A stretch of DNA of 64,000 bases, from the NCBI RefSeq assembly GCF_024139115.2, contig NW_026943352.1, positions 1-64,000 on the forward strand, given 5' to 3'. Made by a program: the position numbers and the translations under genes. This DNA comes from Armigeres subalbatus. Lineage: Eukaryota > Arthropoda > Insecta > Diptera > Culicidae. Positions 44,700 through 55,206 of this stretch are shown piece by piece. Positions within the stretch are counted from its first letter, which is position 1; each line of letters begins with the position of its first letter. The notes below the pieces were generated by a model. It worked only from the letters and a program-made list of their open reading frames with translations. It was not told where the DNA came from and made no database searches.

Positions 44700-45071
44700 G
44701 TGCCCAGGCTGCACTACCAGCTAAGTACACAACATATTCCCAGAGCATATTCATATGATATGATAAAACTTTTGATCTCTTCCAAAACAAGCAAAGCAGT
44801 TGTCGCACAAGTGGTCCCAATTTGGCCAATCCCATAAGAAAACAATTAGGAATAGTGCCACAACTGGTGCATGCGTTCCTATCATGGATTAATCAATTTT
44901 AAGGATTATAACAAATTTTATTGTGGTTTTCACTGCTGTTCATTTTCCACCTGTCGACGGCTGCTGCTCGAACCAATACTGATGTCATCGATTTTTTTTC
45001 AGTCGATACGCGAATAATCGATTAGGATCAACTTTATCTTGCATAAAATGTACATTTCCTATTAATATTAG

Positions 45072-46225
45072 CAACAAGAAAGCTGGGGTGGCATTGTGCA
45101 TCTCGATTCGAACGTAATTCTATCGAGTCGAACATGTTTGGCATTACGGGGTTCGATTCGATCTCGAAAACGACTCATCGTTCGAGTATGCTCGAGGAGG
45201 TACAAGAATAACGAGATGTTTTGGCATTATGGAAACTCGATAGCACACTGAAAAACGACTCAAGTCGAATGAAAAACACTCGTCACCTTTATAGCTTTCG
45301 AATGTTGTTCGAGAGTTATTTCTTGCTGAAAGTTTTTAATTGTATTTGTTATTATTTCTCTACGGGATAATTGTCTCTTGAGGAAAATATTGTCATTAGT
45401 ACTTTTATAGTTTCCAGACATTCTTAATTATCCCGGAATTTGCGTAAAAACGACTTCAACTAAAATCGTTTTTTTAAGTTTTCACGTATTTTTTGACGAT
45501 TTCGATAAATTGCGTGAAAAATCTATGAAGAAAATCTGCGTAAAAACGTGTAGGTATATTCCAAAATCTACGTAAAAATAGATAAGTTAAATTTAAAAAA
45601 AAAAACGCATGAGATGATTCAAGTGCATTTAACTAAAATACATGGAAACATCAAAGTAATTTATTATCGAATCCTTCTTTAGCTTTAAATTATTTAGCTC
45701 AAAAGTGGATCTGTTGCAAACAGTTGAATAAACATAAAACTTATAATTTGTGTCATAACAGTATCTCAATTTACAAAACATGTCGTATCGGCATAATGTT
45801 TTAATCGGTTGCAACTGCTCAATTGCTTTTTAAAGTCATTGAGCGCAATTTGCTTGTTTTTTCTAAATTAACTGCCAATTCATGTCCTGAAGGATGCCTT
45901 CCCAACAGGCACCATGCTACATGCAGATGAAATTACCTTAATTCTCTCTGTTTACTCACATTCGCCATGCGCTGAAGGTTGTCTCTCCAGCGGGCGGCAT
46001 ACTAAACACGGAGACAGCTATCTCTTATTCTCTCTGTTTACATTTCGTTTGACAGAACATACTCGATTGAACTAGTACAGCAGCATTCGAAATCTTGTAC
46101 TGCGACTGAATGAAGTCGAACGAAATACATAATGCCACATTTTTTTCGAAACGAATCCAAAAGCTTACGAATCGAGTGATTCGATTCGAGATGCGCAATG
46201 TTACCCCTGCTTTCTCGCGCGTGCG
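45072..46225. mobile_element. Candidate TIR element (~1.15 kb)
   Basis: Ends are inverted over about 40 bp: left AAGAAAGCTGGGGTGGCATT then GTGCATCTCGATTCGAA; right, reverse-complemented, GAGAAAGCAGGGGTAACATT then GCGCATCTCGAATCGAA. Interior has scattered TCGAATCG-type words in both orientations and no known ORF. Target duplication not identified. Confidence 0.5.
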
Positions 46226-46990
46226 AGCTATTTAGTTCGAGGTTCCGCGGGAAGAGGCTTTCTTCGCAGCGAAAATTATTAGCAATCTTGTCGTCGGAAG
46301 CGGTCCAAACGACCGTCGCGACGTCGTGATGTGTTATTTGATAGCGTCTGTAGCCATTCAATAATAGATAGTGAAATTTTCTCGTTAAATTCGGAGAATT
46401 GTTTGGTTGTAAAAGCGCATCAAAAAGCGTAAATCGTTTCTTGTCAGGACCAGCATATTTAACAGAAGAGAGTTGATTCAAAATGATTTTTTTTCAAATC
46501 GACAGAAAATTCAATAACAATGATAGGGTATGTACCGTGGGGCATCGAAATCCGTACACCTAAGCACTTCAGTATATGGAAAAGCCTGTCGAAAATATGA
46601 ATCGAATGCAAATAAAACTTTTGCTGTTTATGCAGTTGCACAAGGGTCTCTACTTTTGAAGCATCAGGATCGAAATCCATCCACCGTGGACGGATTTCGA
46701 ATGATAGAATCAAAATCCGTACATATATTTTTTGTCTAAATATTCGATTTGAATCAGATAGATTAACTAAAGCTGCTATTGCACATAGTTTAATTCGCAC
46801 CTTCAGAAACGTTCTCTTGGATTTTGATTCCCGCTGATCTTACTTCCTTGCGATTCGAAAATTGAACACTGATGCTTTTGGTAGAATTAAGGTCAACACG
46901 CGAGTAAATGGCACCTGAAACTTCGCGTTTGATGGGAAGTGATTTGTTTTTAGTTTTCGTTATTTTAATTTCAAAGCCTACTTTCCATTT
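46226..46990. other. No gene recognised; small hairpin at 46672-46700
   Basis: A 147-codon minus ORF (46038-46481) spans the end of the TIR element and has no recognised domain. CGAAATCCATCC / GGACGGATTTCG forms a short hairpin. Confidence 0.35.
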
Positions 46991-47039
46991 CAATGACCAA
47001 AAAGCCAGCCCGATTGAGCTGCACCTTTGAGTTTTTTTT

Positions 47040-47490
47040 TCAAAAAAACCGTAAAAAAAATCTGCATTTCTACCAGAAATTCCTGCACTGATTTCTTAGG
47101 AGATTTCCCACAGAAATTCCTGGAGGAAGCCCCTTTGAATCCTTGGAGAAATCTGCATGAATTTCATCTAAAATTCCAAAAAAATCCACGGATGAATTTT
47201 CGCTAATTCCCATAATTATTTCTGCAGTAATGATGGAAAAATTGGCGCGGGAATTTGTCTAAAAATTCCCGGATGAATGTCCCATTTTTGTAGGAATCCG
47301 TACGAATCGAATTATGTAGGAATTCTCGCAGAAGCTACTAAAGGATTTTTCAGTGAAATTGCGATGGAAATTCCAGGAACAATTTCGGCACGAATTTCTG
47401 GAACAATTCATTAAGAAATTTTCGGTGCAAATTTTGGTGGGATTTGCATAGCAATTCCTGGACAACTTTCCGCAGGAAATCTTTGATATA
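47040..47490. repeat. Degenerate GAAATTCCTGGA-type tandem repeat
   Basis: Repeated words AGAAATTCCTGGAGG, GAATTTCTGGAAC and GGAAATTCC in head-to-tail order. ORFs here translate to periodic Asn/Cys/Arg peptides and are artefacts. Confidence 0.6.
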
Positions 47491-47674
47491 TCGCCGACGG
47501 GGGTGACAATGGGTCTAGGGGGAGAGAATGGGTCATCGCTCTCACCGATAAAAAAATGCTCGGTCGGATAAAAAAATGCTTCAAAAAGGTATGTTATAAT
47601 TTAGTTTTCTTTCGCCCAAGTACATTTCATCTATTCTACAACCAAGTACTTCAACCAGTGACCCACTCTCATCC

Positions 47675-47720
47675 CCATTTGTTTGTTTGTTTATTTGTTT
47701 ATTTGTTTATCTATATATTA
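47675..47720. repeat. (TTTG/TTTA)n microsatellite
   Basis: GTTTGTTTGTTTATTTGTTT continuing as TATTTGTTTATC. Confidence 0.9.
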
Positions 47721-47799
47721 AAATCCAACTGACAATAAAATGTCTAAATGAATAAAAACTTAAGCTAGTTGGTTATTTTGACCCATTGTCATCCCTGAC

Positions 47800-50540
47800 G
47801 ATGGTAATTTCTGTTAGGGCAGTTAGTCGCACCTACAGCCTCCATGAAAATGATTGAAATTTTTAAAAGTCGCATTCATAGCAAAATCTAAAGAAGAGCA
47901 TATTAGATCGCACCTTTCCGCTTATAAACCTATTCAATTTTCGACAAGTTTTTGGTTCAAGGACTGTCACTGTGTGACGTGAAGAAACATTACCACATAG
48001 AAGTAATGCGAAGACACGCCACACTTTCAATATCTAGCAATCTTCTCAGCAGAGGTACTAACTCTAGTGTTGACAAAGAACGATGCTGCATCGAAAGGGA
48101 ACGACACAAAACCTATTTGTGCCCCATGCATCCATTGCAATGGAATTGCAATCAATCGATAAGTTGTGTGCCATATGGTCGTTCGCGGGCTGTAATCACG
48201 AACAAGTATCTAAGAGGTCACTGAGTAATTAATGTTGAATATTTAAATAGGTTCAATTATAAGTGATTTGAGAATCATTTTTTGTAGTCGCGAAATCTAC
48301 ACATTTACGCCTTTAAAAAACGTCTTTATGTACAGGATGGAATGAAATTAAGATGACCTCTTGAGCATATTACTTGATTTTGTTTCCTTTCTAATTCCTA
48401 GGTCATTAGTCTACCATAGATCACAAGACTAATTTGCTCAGTCAAGCATTCGAGATGATTGATATGTGATCTCTTGTTTGCATATACCAAACGGTCTTGC
48501 ACAAGGCCTATGAATTACATCGCATACGCAATGTAGAGCGTACCTTTGGGGTTCATTACTTCATCGATGCCGGTCACCGGGACCGCCAGCCTCCCGGTTA
48601 TTTGCGAAGTAGTTAAAATCTAGTTACTTAATTGTGCTGGTTCAATCAGTGCTGGTTTTTTTCCATCCTAGCCTGAGGAAGAAACCATGTTCACTACTTT
48701 GGCGGATCAAATCATCTTGAGAAAGGGCTCACCTTTGCAGTTTGTTATAACTTTGCAAGGCAACTGGATCATTTGGCTCAAAAGGGCTGTCATTAGGTGC
48801 CAGCCCTTATTCGGATCGAGCCCTCGTTTTTCATTTCAACCGATACTGCGGAAAGCACCTGAGATGAAAACAGTTCATTGATCCACAGAGCGAGTACTGA
48901 CCTAGAAGCACACCCTAACCCTTGGTACCTGCAATGCCAGTTGATTTGTCTACGATGGAATGCTTTGGGTCGAGGCTTATCTATTTGCAACAATCGATTG
49001 TTGGAGGCTTCGGTGCCTTCGTTAGTCGTTCTTATTGCCATCAAGAGTTGGGCGTGGCGGCAAGAGACATTTGCACTCCGAATACAGTGCAAGAGCGTAG
49101 TCAGAGATGGCAGAGGGACGTTGGGCTTCTTCTTCCTGCTTTTCGACTTTTGTCATGTAATGGAACACTAAATGACATGAGGTTTCAAATATGTATCCAA
49201 TGTATTATTCCGATAATATAAGCGAGGAGTAGCTTACAGTCGTCTACAATAATTATATCTCTCATCTCCGATCATACTCTATATAGGAGTAATCAAGCGT
49301 GACATTTACACTGATTTACTTACAGCTTAGTCAATATTTGAACCTGTCGGATAACAAATTGTCCGAGAAACAATTTCTCATATTGCTGCCGCTGCTGCCA
49401 CACCTCACAGCATCTGACCAAACAGGCAATAAATCGTAAAATCATTCGCGGAGAATAAGGTCACACATATTCTCTTTCGCTCTATTCTAAACCCCAAGCA
49501 CAATGCAATGCACATGAAATGTGGGGTCTCATGCTTCTCACAACAACCCCCCGGCTTCGTAGCACCGTCATCCCGAGCAGTAACGCGGGGACGGATCGAG
49601 CGGTGTGGTTCTTTCGACCGAGTGACCCACCTAATACCAATACCAATAATGGGACTGTCAGGTGGAGCTTTGTGTGCGGTACAAAAACCGCAATTGTCAT
49701 AAATTTCCGCTCAAATCTGCACTTGTCAGGAGGGCAGCGGCAATCGCTGCTGCCGGGTCGTTAGCGTTACTCGCAAGTCGCAACTCTTTCTGCTGAAGTT
49801 GGAATCCGTAATAACAGAGCGCAGAGCGCGCTATGTACAATAGTAGACTGTGTCGCGACCGCTTTTAAAGTACTTACTTCCAATGCCGATGAAAAAGCAT
49901 CTAAATCAGTTAACCTATGGATAAGATTTGATTATTTCGAAAACATCTAATAAAGTTTATTGACATATGGTTGGTTAATTGAATGCTTGCATTAGAATTT
50001 TGTAATTATTTATGGATTTTTATAGTGTATTATAGGCCTTATATGTTTTATGTCGAGGGTATAAAGAGAGCACTCCCAAAGAATCAGCATAGTTGGTTGA
50101 TGCAGCCTAGGCGGTGGGTGGTGATCTTTTCCCATCGTCGTCGAACATGCATCGTTAAATAAAAATCCTCCAACAACGTAGGTAAAGACGCGACAAACGG
50201 ATCCACGTGTATGACCTCTCGCAACTATATTCAGCGTATATAAACCAGGTGGTCGGTTTATTGTCAGATTTATTGTCGGCTTTTGACAAAGAACAAAAAT
50301 GCATTTATGCATCTTTTTCGTCGTGGTTTAATTTAAGACCAACTGTATGAAATGTAACATTCCGGGAAATTTGAATAAGAAGCTTGTTCAAAATCTTTCA
50401 CTCCGCGCTGGTTTATAATTTCTCACCCCAGTTCAAATTTGTAGGAGTTATTAGGAAGAGTTACATATTTATTCGCTTCATGGCAAATGAGCCTTCCAAA
50501 TAAACGAAAGATTAAAAAAAAAAGTTACATATTTATTCAA
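47800..50540. other. Largely unique sequence, no gene recognised
   Basis: ORFs up to 100 codons on both strands overlap each other without known domains (for example around 48.8-49.2 and 49.5-49.76 kb). GC content rises locally near 48.5-49.2 and 49.5-49.8 kb, so short conserved or exonic pieces cannot be excluded. Confidence 0.35.
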
Positions 50541-50560
50541 TGCCTTATTAACTGTTGTTT

Positions 50561-50698
50561 CGGAGATGGCTTTTCAGTCTTGACAAAAGGTAAACCTGTA
50601 AGAATTGAGTCCCTGAGGAAGGTCCCAAACGGACCGAAACGTTGGACAAGATTAAATGACAGTGTTTTGATTTTGTCAAGACTGAAAAGCCATCTCCG
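50561..50698. mobile_element. Inverted-repeat fragment with hammerhead-like core
   Basis: A perfect 28-bp inverted repeat (50561-50588 beginning CGGAGATGGCTTTTCAGTC, and 50671-50698) brackets 82 bp. That stretch contains CCTGAGGA-A-GGTCC-CAAAC-GGACC-GAAACGTTGG. The CTGANGA, 5-bp stem and GAAA layout is the same as in 41648-41956, again with one extra base before the stem. It looks like a fragment of a Penelope-like or retrozyme-like element; no coding part is present. Confidence 0.6.
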
Positions 50699-50784
50699 AA
50701 TCGCTAAACTACAGTCTAAATTAATAGTTCATTAACTGTTGGACAGGTTTCTTGAATCGTATACGCCTCACAAAAATACGTTTT

Positions 50785-50925
50785 TACTTCGATTAATCGA
50801 TTAATCGTTGTGATAATCGATTAATTTTGAATCGATTACTTCCCAACGGATTATCGATTCAATAATCGTCAAGAATCGAGAGTAATCGATTAGTTACAAA
50901 TCGATTAATCGAAATTTTACGACAT
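50785..50925. repeat. Cluster of AATCGATTA words
   Basis: TCGATTAATCGATTAATCG and related words recur about ten times. Low-complexity, partly palindromic; contains TAATCGATTA sites that homeodomain or DREF-like factors could bind, but nothing shows regulation. Confidence 0.6.
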
Positions 50926-51509
50926 CTCAAGTAACTACAGGCATTAGCATTTTTCGGGTACATTTTATGGTACTTTTCGTTGGTACAGCCAATTAGAAGA
51001 ATATTTATTATCGAAAGCATTGTTTGTCCTACTCTCATAAATAAAGAGTGGTTAATCATTACACAGTGGTTGCCAGTGTCTTCAACACGCCTTGACCCGA
51101 AACGCTATATAATGTCATCTGCCTCAGCTTTACTTCTTGGATGCACGTTTAGCACTGCACGCCGTACGATCACGGAGATAATGTATCATCGGGCCGTTGC
51201 GCATATCCTTCTCTAACAATATCACCAAATCTCCCACTTGCGGATTCGGAGAAATGATCGACCTTCAGCCTTGCCCGACATATCTTCTCAGTCTCCAAGA
51301 ACAAGCTTCTTGCCCGAACAACGCCGTAGGAACTAGAGTGAATAACGTGGTTTTGCGTATCAGTCTTTTGTTCTTCCGAATCGAGAGAGATGAAGATCAG
51401 TGACCACGATTTTATTTTTGTGTAAGCATCGGCGAATAGGGATAATTGTGGGCAGGGTTTTGTCATATGGGTCTTTGAGCTGGTTCATGATCCAAGAGGT
51501 CTCACCACT

Positions 51510-51865
51510 CCCTTTGCTCTTCTCACTTTTTACAGCGAGAAGTGATAAATGAGGAGTGAGAAGTGAGACGTCTCACTTCTCAATCTTCATTTTTCTCTTC
51601 TCACTGTGAAAAGTGAGAACCGTGAAATGAGTAGTGAGACGTCTACCCACTTCGCACTACTCACTTTTTACAGTGAGAAGTGAGAATTGGGGAGTGAGAA
51701 AAGAGACGTTTCTAGTGAGAAGCGCGAAGTGAGTAGTGAGACGTCTCTCTCTTTACTGTGAGAAGGGAAAAATGAACAGTGAGAAGTGAGACGTCTCACT
51801 CCTCATTTCCAAACGTCTATCTTCTCAGAAACGTCTTTCTTCTCATTCCTAACTTCTCACTTTTC
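51510..51865. repeat. AGTGAGAAGTGAGACGTCTCACTTCTC array
   Basis: GTGAGAAGTGAGACGTCTCA and its complement alternate, each with a GAGACGTCTC palindrome, giving many overlapping hairpins. It borders the second 17-bp array directly. Confidence 0.8.
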
Positions 51866-51867
51866 AA

Positions 51868-52462
51868 ATGAACTATTCGGCTAAATGAACTATTCGGTCA
51901 AATGTCCTATTCGGCCAAATGACCCTTTCGACCAAACGACTCTTTCGACCAAATGACCCTTTCGGCCAAATGACCCTTTCGGCTAAATGACCCATTCGGC
52001 TAAACGACCCTTTCGGCCAAACGACCCTTTCGGCCAAACGACCATTTCGGCCAAACGACCATTTCGGCCAAACGACCATTTCGGCCAAATGACCCTTTCG
52101 GCCAAATGACCCATTTGGCCAAACGACCCATTCGGCCAAACGACCCTTTCGGCCAAACAACCATTTCGGCCAAACGACCCTTTCGGCCTAATGACCCTTT
52201 CGGTCAAATGACCCTTTCGGCCAATCGACCCTTTCGGTCATATGACCCTTTCGACCAAATGACCTTTTCGGTCAAACGACCCTACCGGCCTAATGACCCT
52301 TTCGGTCAAATGACACTTTCGGCCAAACGACCTTTTCGGCCATATGACCCATTCGGCCAAACGACCTTTTCTGTCAAACGACCCTTTCGGCCTAATGACC
52401 CTTACGGCCAAACGGCCCTTTCGGCCAAACGAACCTTTCGGCCAAATGGCTTTCGGCTGAAT
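51868..52462. repeat. 17-bp tandem array (TTCGGCCAAACGACCCT)
   Basis: About 35 copies, same family as 34420-35133 but richer in C and with ACG replacing ATG in many units. That leaves all frames of both strands largely open and explains the 74-123-codon ORFs. Confidence 0.95.
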
Positions 52463-52868
52463 GGGTTTCGACCCTGACCCTTCCCCCTTCTCGATCATAC
52501 TCTAACTTCTTTGAGCAAAACTATCTGGAGCTGAGGATCAAGGGAGCATAATAGCCTTTGCGTTTAGCATTCTTATCGCAAGCTATAACAATTCGGGATT
52601 AGGGGAATCCTGGAGAATCAAAATGAAGAAAAAAAACGGAAGTTACAAGTAGGACAAAATGGGAGAAAGCTTTTGACTCTAATGCTGCCGTTTACCCGGT
52701 TTCTTCCGCTGTGGAAGATAAAAATTTCTTGGAGTGAAACGGTGGTATAATCTGCAGAAGTCAAGAAGAAGAGCCAAGCATGAGAATATGCCCACGTTCG
52801 TTTACTCCAAGTCTACATTAATGGCCTTTCGCACCTGTGGGATATTCCAGTACAGATGTTAGGATCTT
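52463..52868. other. Spacer without recognised gene
   Basis: Mixed composition, no known domain. Its end supplies the 12-bp target site of the next element. Confidence 0.4.
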
Positions 52869-52879
52869 AGACGCAACTG

Positions 52880-53653
52880 GTGGAGTTGACTGCAGCCCAC
52901 TCGATCGCAATTGTGGAGGAGTGGATGAGTTCCAGGAAGTTAGAACTGGTTCACCACAAGACTGAGGTGGTTGTTGTTAACAACCGAGAGTCGGAGCAAC
53001 AAGCGGTGATAAGGGCAGGCAACTGCACGGTCACCTCTGAACGCTCCATCAAACTCTTGGGGGTAATGATCGACGATAAGCTCACCTTTGGTAGCCACGT
53101 CAATTACGCCTGCAAGCGTGACTTTACAGCTATAGTGGCATTGTCCCGGATGATGTCCAATAGCTCTGCGGTTTTTGCCAGCAAGCGCAAGCTTCTGGCT
53201 AGCGTTGCTCTGTCCATACTGAGGTATGGGGGGCCAGCTTGGGGCACGGCCCTGCGTATTAACTGCTACAGAACGAAGTTAGAAAGTACGTATAGGCTCA
53301 TGTGCCTAAGAGTTGTGAGAGCGTACCGTACCGTGTCGCACGATGCACTTTGCGTCATCCCCGGTATGATGCCTATTGACATCGTTATCGGTGAAGACAT
53401 AGAGTGCTTCGAAATGCGCGGCACGAGAGGCATCCGTAGGACTGTCAGGTTTGCCTCAATGGTCAAATGGCAGCGTGCGTGGGACAGTTCCACTAAGGGT
53501 AAATGGACACATAGGTTGATACCGGAGATAGGTACGTGGGTCAAGAGGCGCCATGGGGAAATCACTTTCCACCTGACCCAGGTCCTTACAGGCCATGGTT
53601 GCTTCAGACAGTACCTGCACCGGTTCGGACACTGGGCCTCGGAAACGGTTTAG
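52880..53653 (+). pseudogene. R1-clade RT C-terminal part
   Basis: 257 open codons: ELTAAHSIAIVEEWMSSRKL, SIKLLGVMIDDKLTFGSHV, LRYGGPAWGTALRINCYRTK, LMCLRVVRAYRTVSHDALCV, IPGMMPIDI and HLTQVLTGHGCFRQYLHRFG. These are R1-clade thumb and C-terminal motifs; the final Cys/His finger is missing. There is no start codon of its own: the 5' end is the truncation point. Confidence 0.88.
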
Positions 53654-53780
53654 CGGGTCGGGGATGCAGTCCTGCCTCCCTCGTTTGCTGTTGGAGGTGG
53701 CCCCTAACCCCGCACTTCCTGGACAACCCAGGATGTCTGTTGAGCAGATTCCCCCTCCATTACTTAGGAAGAAAAAAAAA
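52881..53780 (+). mobile_element. R1-clade LINE, 5'-truncated, with 12-bp target duplication
   Basis: Plus-strand insertion beginning inside the RT and ending in a poly(A) tail after AGATTCCCCCTCC. Perfect 12-bp direct repeats AGACGCAACTGG flank it (52869-52880, 53781-53792). The open frame covers the region after the RT active site to the end of the C-terminal domain, then a short 3' UTR shared with the two R1 copies at 54.25 and 59.69 kb. A typical dead-on-arrival LINE insertion. Confidence 0.92.
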
Positions 53781-53799
53781 AGACGCAACTGGACTTTTC

Positions 53800-54245
53800 A
53801 CTTTTTGCCTTTCTCGTATACAAAGTATACGTAAAGGCTATATGTTCGCTCCAAAAACGAACTTTCGATAGGAGTCCCGGAGACCCATAGTGTTATATAC
53901 CGATCGACTCTGCTCGACGAATTGAGGTGATGTCTGTGTGTGTGTATGTGTGTACGCAAAATAATCTCACTCATTTTTCTTGGATTTTCTCGCAACAAAT
54001 TGCATTCGATGCGGAATCTTGTCTCATTGTTTCGTATTGAAAATTGGCCCAATCGGACTATGGGTTTCGAAGTTATGGCCAAAATTCATTTTCGCCTTTC
54101 TCGTATACAAAGTATACGTAAAGGCTATATGTTCGCTCCAAAAACGAACTTTTTATAGGAGTCTCGGAGACCCATAGTGTTATATACCTATCGACTCAGC
54201 TCGACGAATTGAGGTGATGTCTGTGTGTGCGTGTGTGTGTATGCG
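53800..54245. repeat. Two tandem copies of a 287-bp repeat with (TG)n
   Basis: GCCTTTCTCGTATACAAAGT begins copies at 53807 and 54094. Each runs through GACCCATAGTGTTATATACC and GAATTGAGGTGATGTCTG to a TG-rich tract. The second copy is cut at its TG tract by the minus-strand R1 element. Confidence 0.85.
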
Positions 54246-54929
54246 CTTTTTTTTTTTCTTCCTAAACAATGGAGGGGGAATCTGCTCAACAGACATCCTG
54301 GGTTGACCAGGAAGTGCGGGGTTAGGGATCACCGAGGGAGGCAGGACTACATCCCCGACCCGCTAAACCGTTTCCATAGCCGCCAAGCCCATAGTCCCTT
54401 CGGTACAACCAGAAAGTAATGCTTCAAAGGGGGGCCAGTGCACAACGTACCCTCAAGGTTAGCTGTGTGTCCTTGGGGCACCGAACATCGTAACTCGCTT
54501 GTATCGTGTATCGTGTATCGGTATCGTGCCAGCGCGTTGCCGGCTTTCCAGGTGGCCTTACCACGCCCTATGTCCTCGGAAGGTGGGAAGGGTCGACTTC
54601 GCGCCTGCTTCCCTCTGCACGACTGGTATCAAGAATGATGATGCCGCGTGCACCCCAAATTGACCTTTCTGCGATAGGGCCTATTCGCCAGCACACAGAG
54701 GGACTTGTCGACGCGAGGCCTACGCCTGCCCCAGCCTTGACAAGGACCCCTTTCCGTCCTCGGGCTCGGAACCCGCCCGGTTGACCGACGCCGGGAAAGC
54801 GACGATACCATGTTGTTCTTCGCGCGGCCACTTGTTCGATAAAAGGATCGAGTTCGACCACAGAGCATGACCACCGGTATGACCCATGAAGCCGACTCCG
54901 ATCCCTTGGACCACCTCTTATTTGCGCCT

Positions 54930-55204
54930 GAACTAGCCATCCTTGAGTCCACGCGCCACCTTCTGTGTAGCTCCGATACGATTTGGGCGATAGCCGATAA
55001 AACGGCGTTCCAGCCAACTTCATCTTTACACATCCTCCGAACTAGGTTGTCCGGGGTAGTGTCCAGACCACATGTGGCAAGCATGTGGTCACGCATTGCG
55101 CGAAAACGTGAGCACACGGACAATACGTGTTTCGCCGTTTCCTCTAAACCTGCGCACACCAAACACTCGGGCAAGGCCGAGCAAGCCAGCTGCATTACCT
55201 GCAC
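54930..55204 (-). pseudogene. R1 ORF2 C-terminal Cys/His finger, copy 1
   Basis: CLVCAGLEETAKHVLSVCSRF (CX2C...HX4C-type) followed by MRDHMLATCGLDTTPDNLVR and ELHRRWRVDSRMAS. This is the characteristic end of R1-clade ORF2, fused directly after ORF1. The rest of the downstream frame is 3' UTR. Confidence 0.85.
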
Positions 55205-55206
55205 TG

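Larger units (their letters stand above)
39540..44740 (-). mobile_element. RTE-clade LINE, nearly full-span but shattered
   Basis: Minus-strand pieces lie in the expected order, 5' UTR (44.03, 44.71-44.74 kb) to C-terminus (39.54 kb). Endonuclease start is at 43584-43740, the rest of the endonuclease at 42380-43160, linker at 42050-42340, RT at 40930-41980, and C-terminal zinc/thumb region at 39540-40030. Insertions split it: a 669-bp MITE (44031-44699), a 402-bp tRNA-bearing element (43171-43572) and a ~309-bp palindrome (41648-41956). The stretch 40040-40900 is not RTE-like. Whether 39540-40030 is the same copy is inferred from order and strand. Confidence 0.8.

Noticed and set aside
46038..46481. 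147-codon minus ORF
   Set aside because: Spans the end of a candidate TIR element into flank; no domain or start context, so a coding call is not justified.
48793..49221. Overlapping ORFs of 97-99 codons on both strands
   Set aside because: No recognised domain and no repeat match; sense strand cannot be chosen.
50785..50925. Regulatory cluster of homeodomain-like TAATCGATTA sites
   Set aside because: Explained equally well by simple-sequence expansion; no neighbouring promoter.
51873..52498. Long ORFs on both strands (74-123 codons) rich in WPKGSFGRKGHLAE-like repeats
   Set aside because: They are translations of a 17-bp tandem repeat that lacks stop codons; the period is not a multiple of three and both strands are open.
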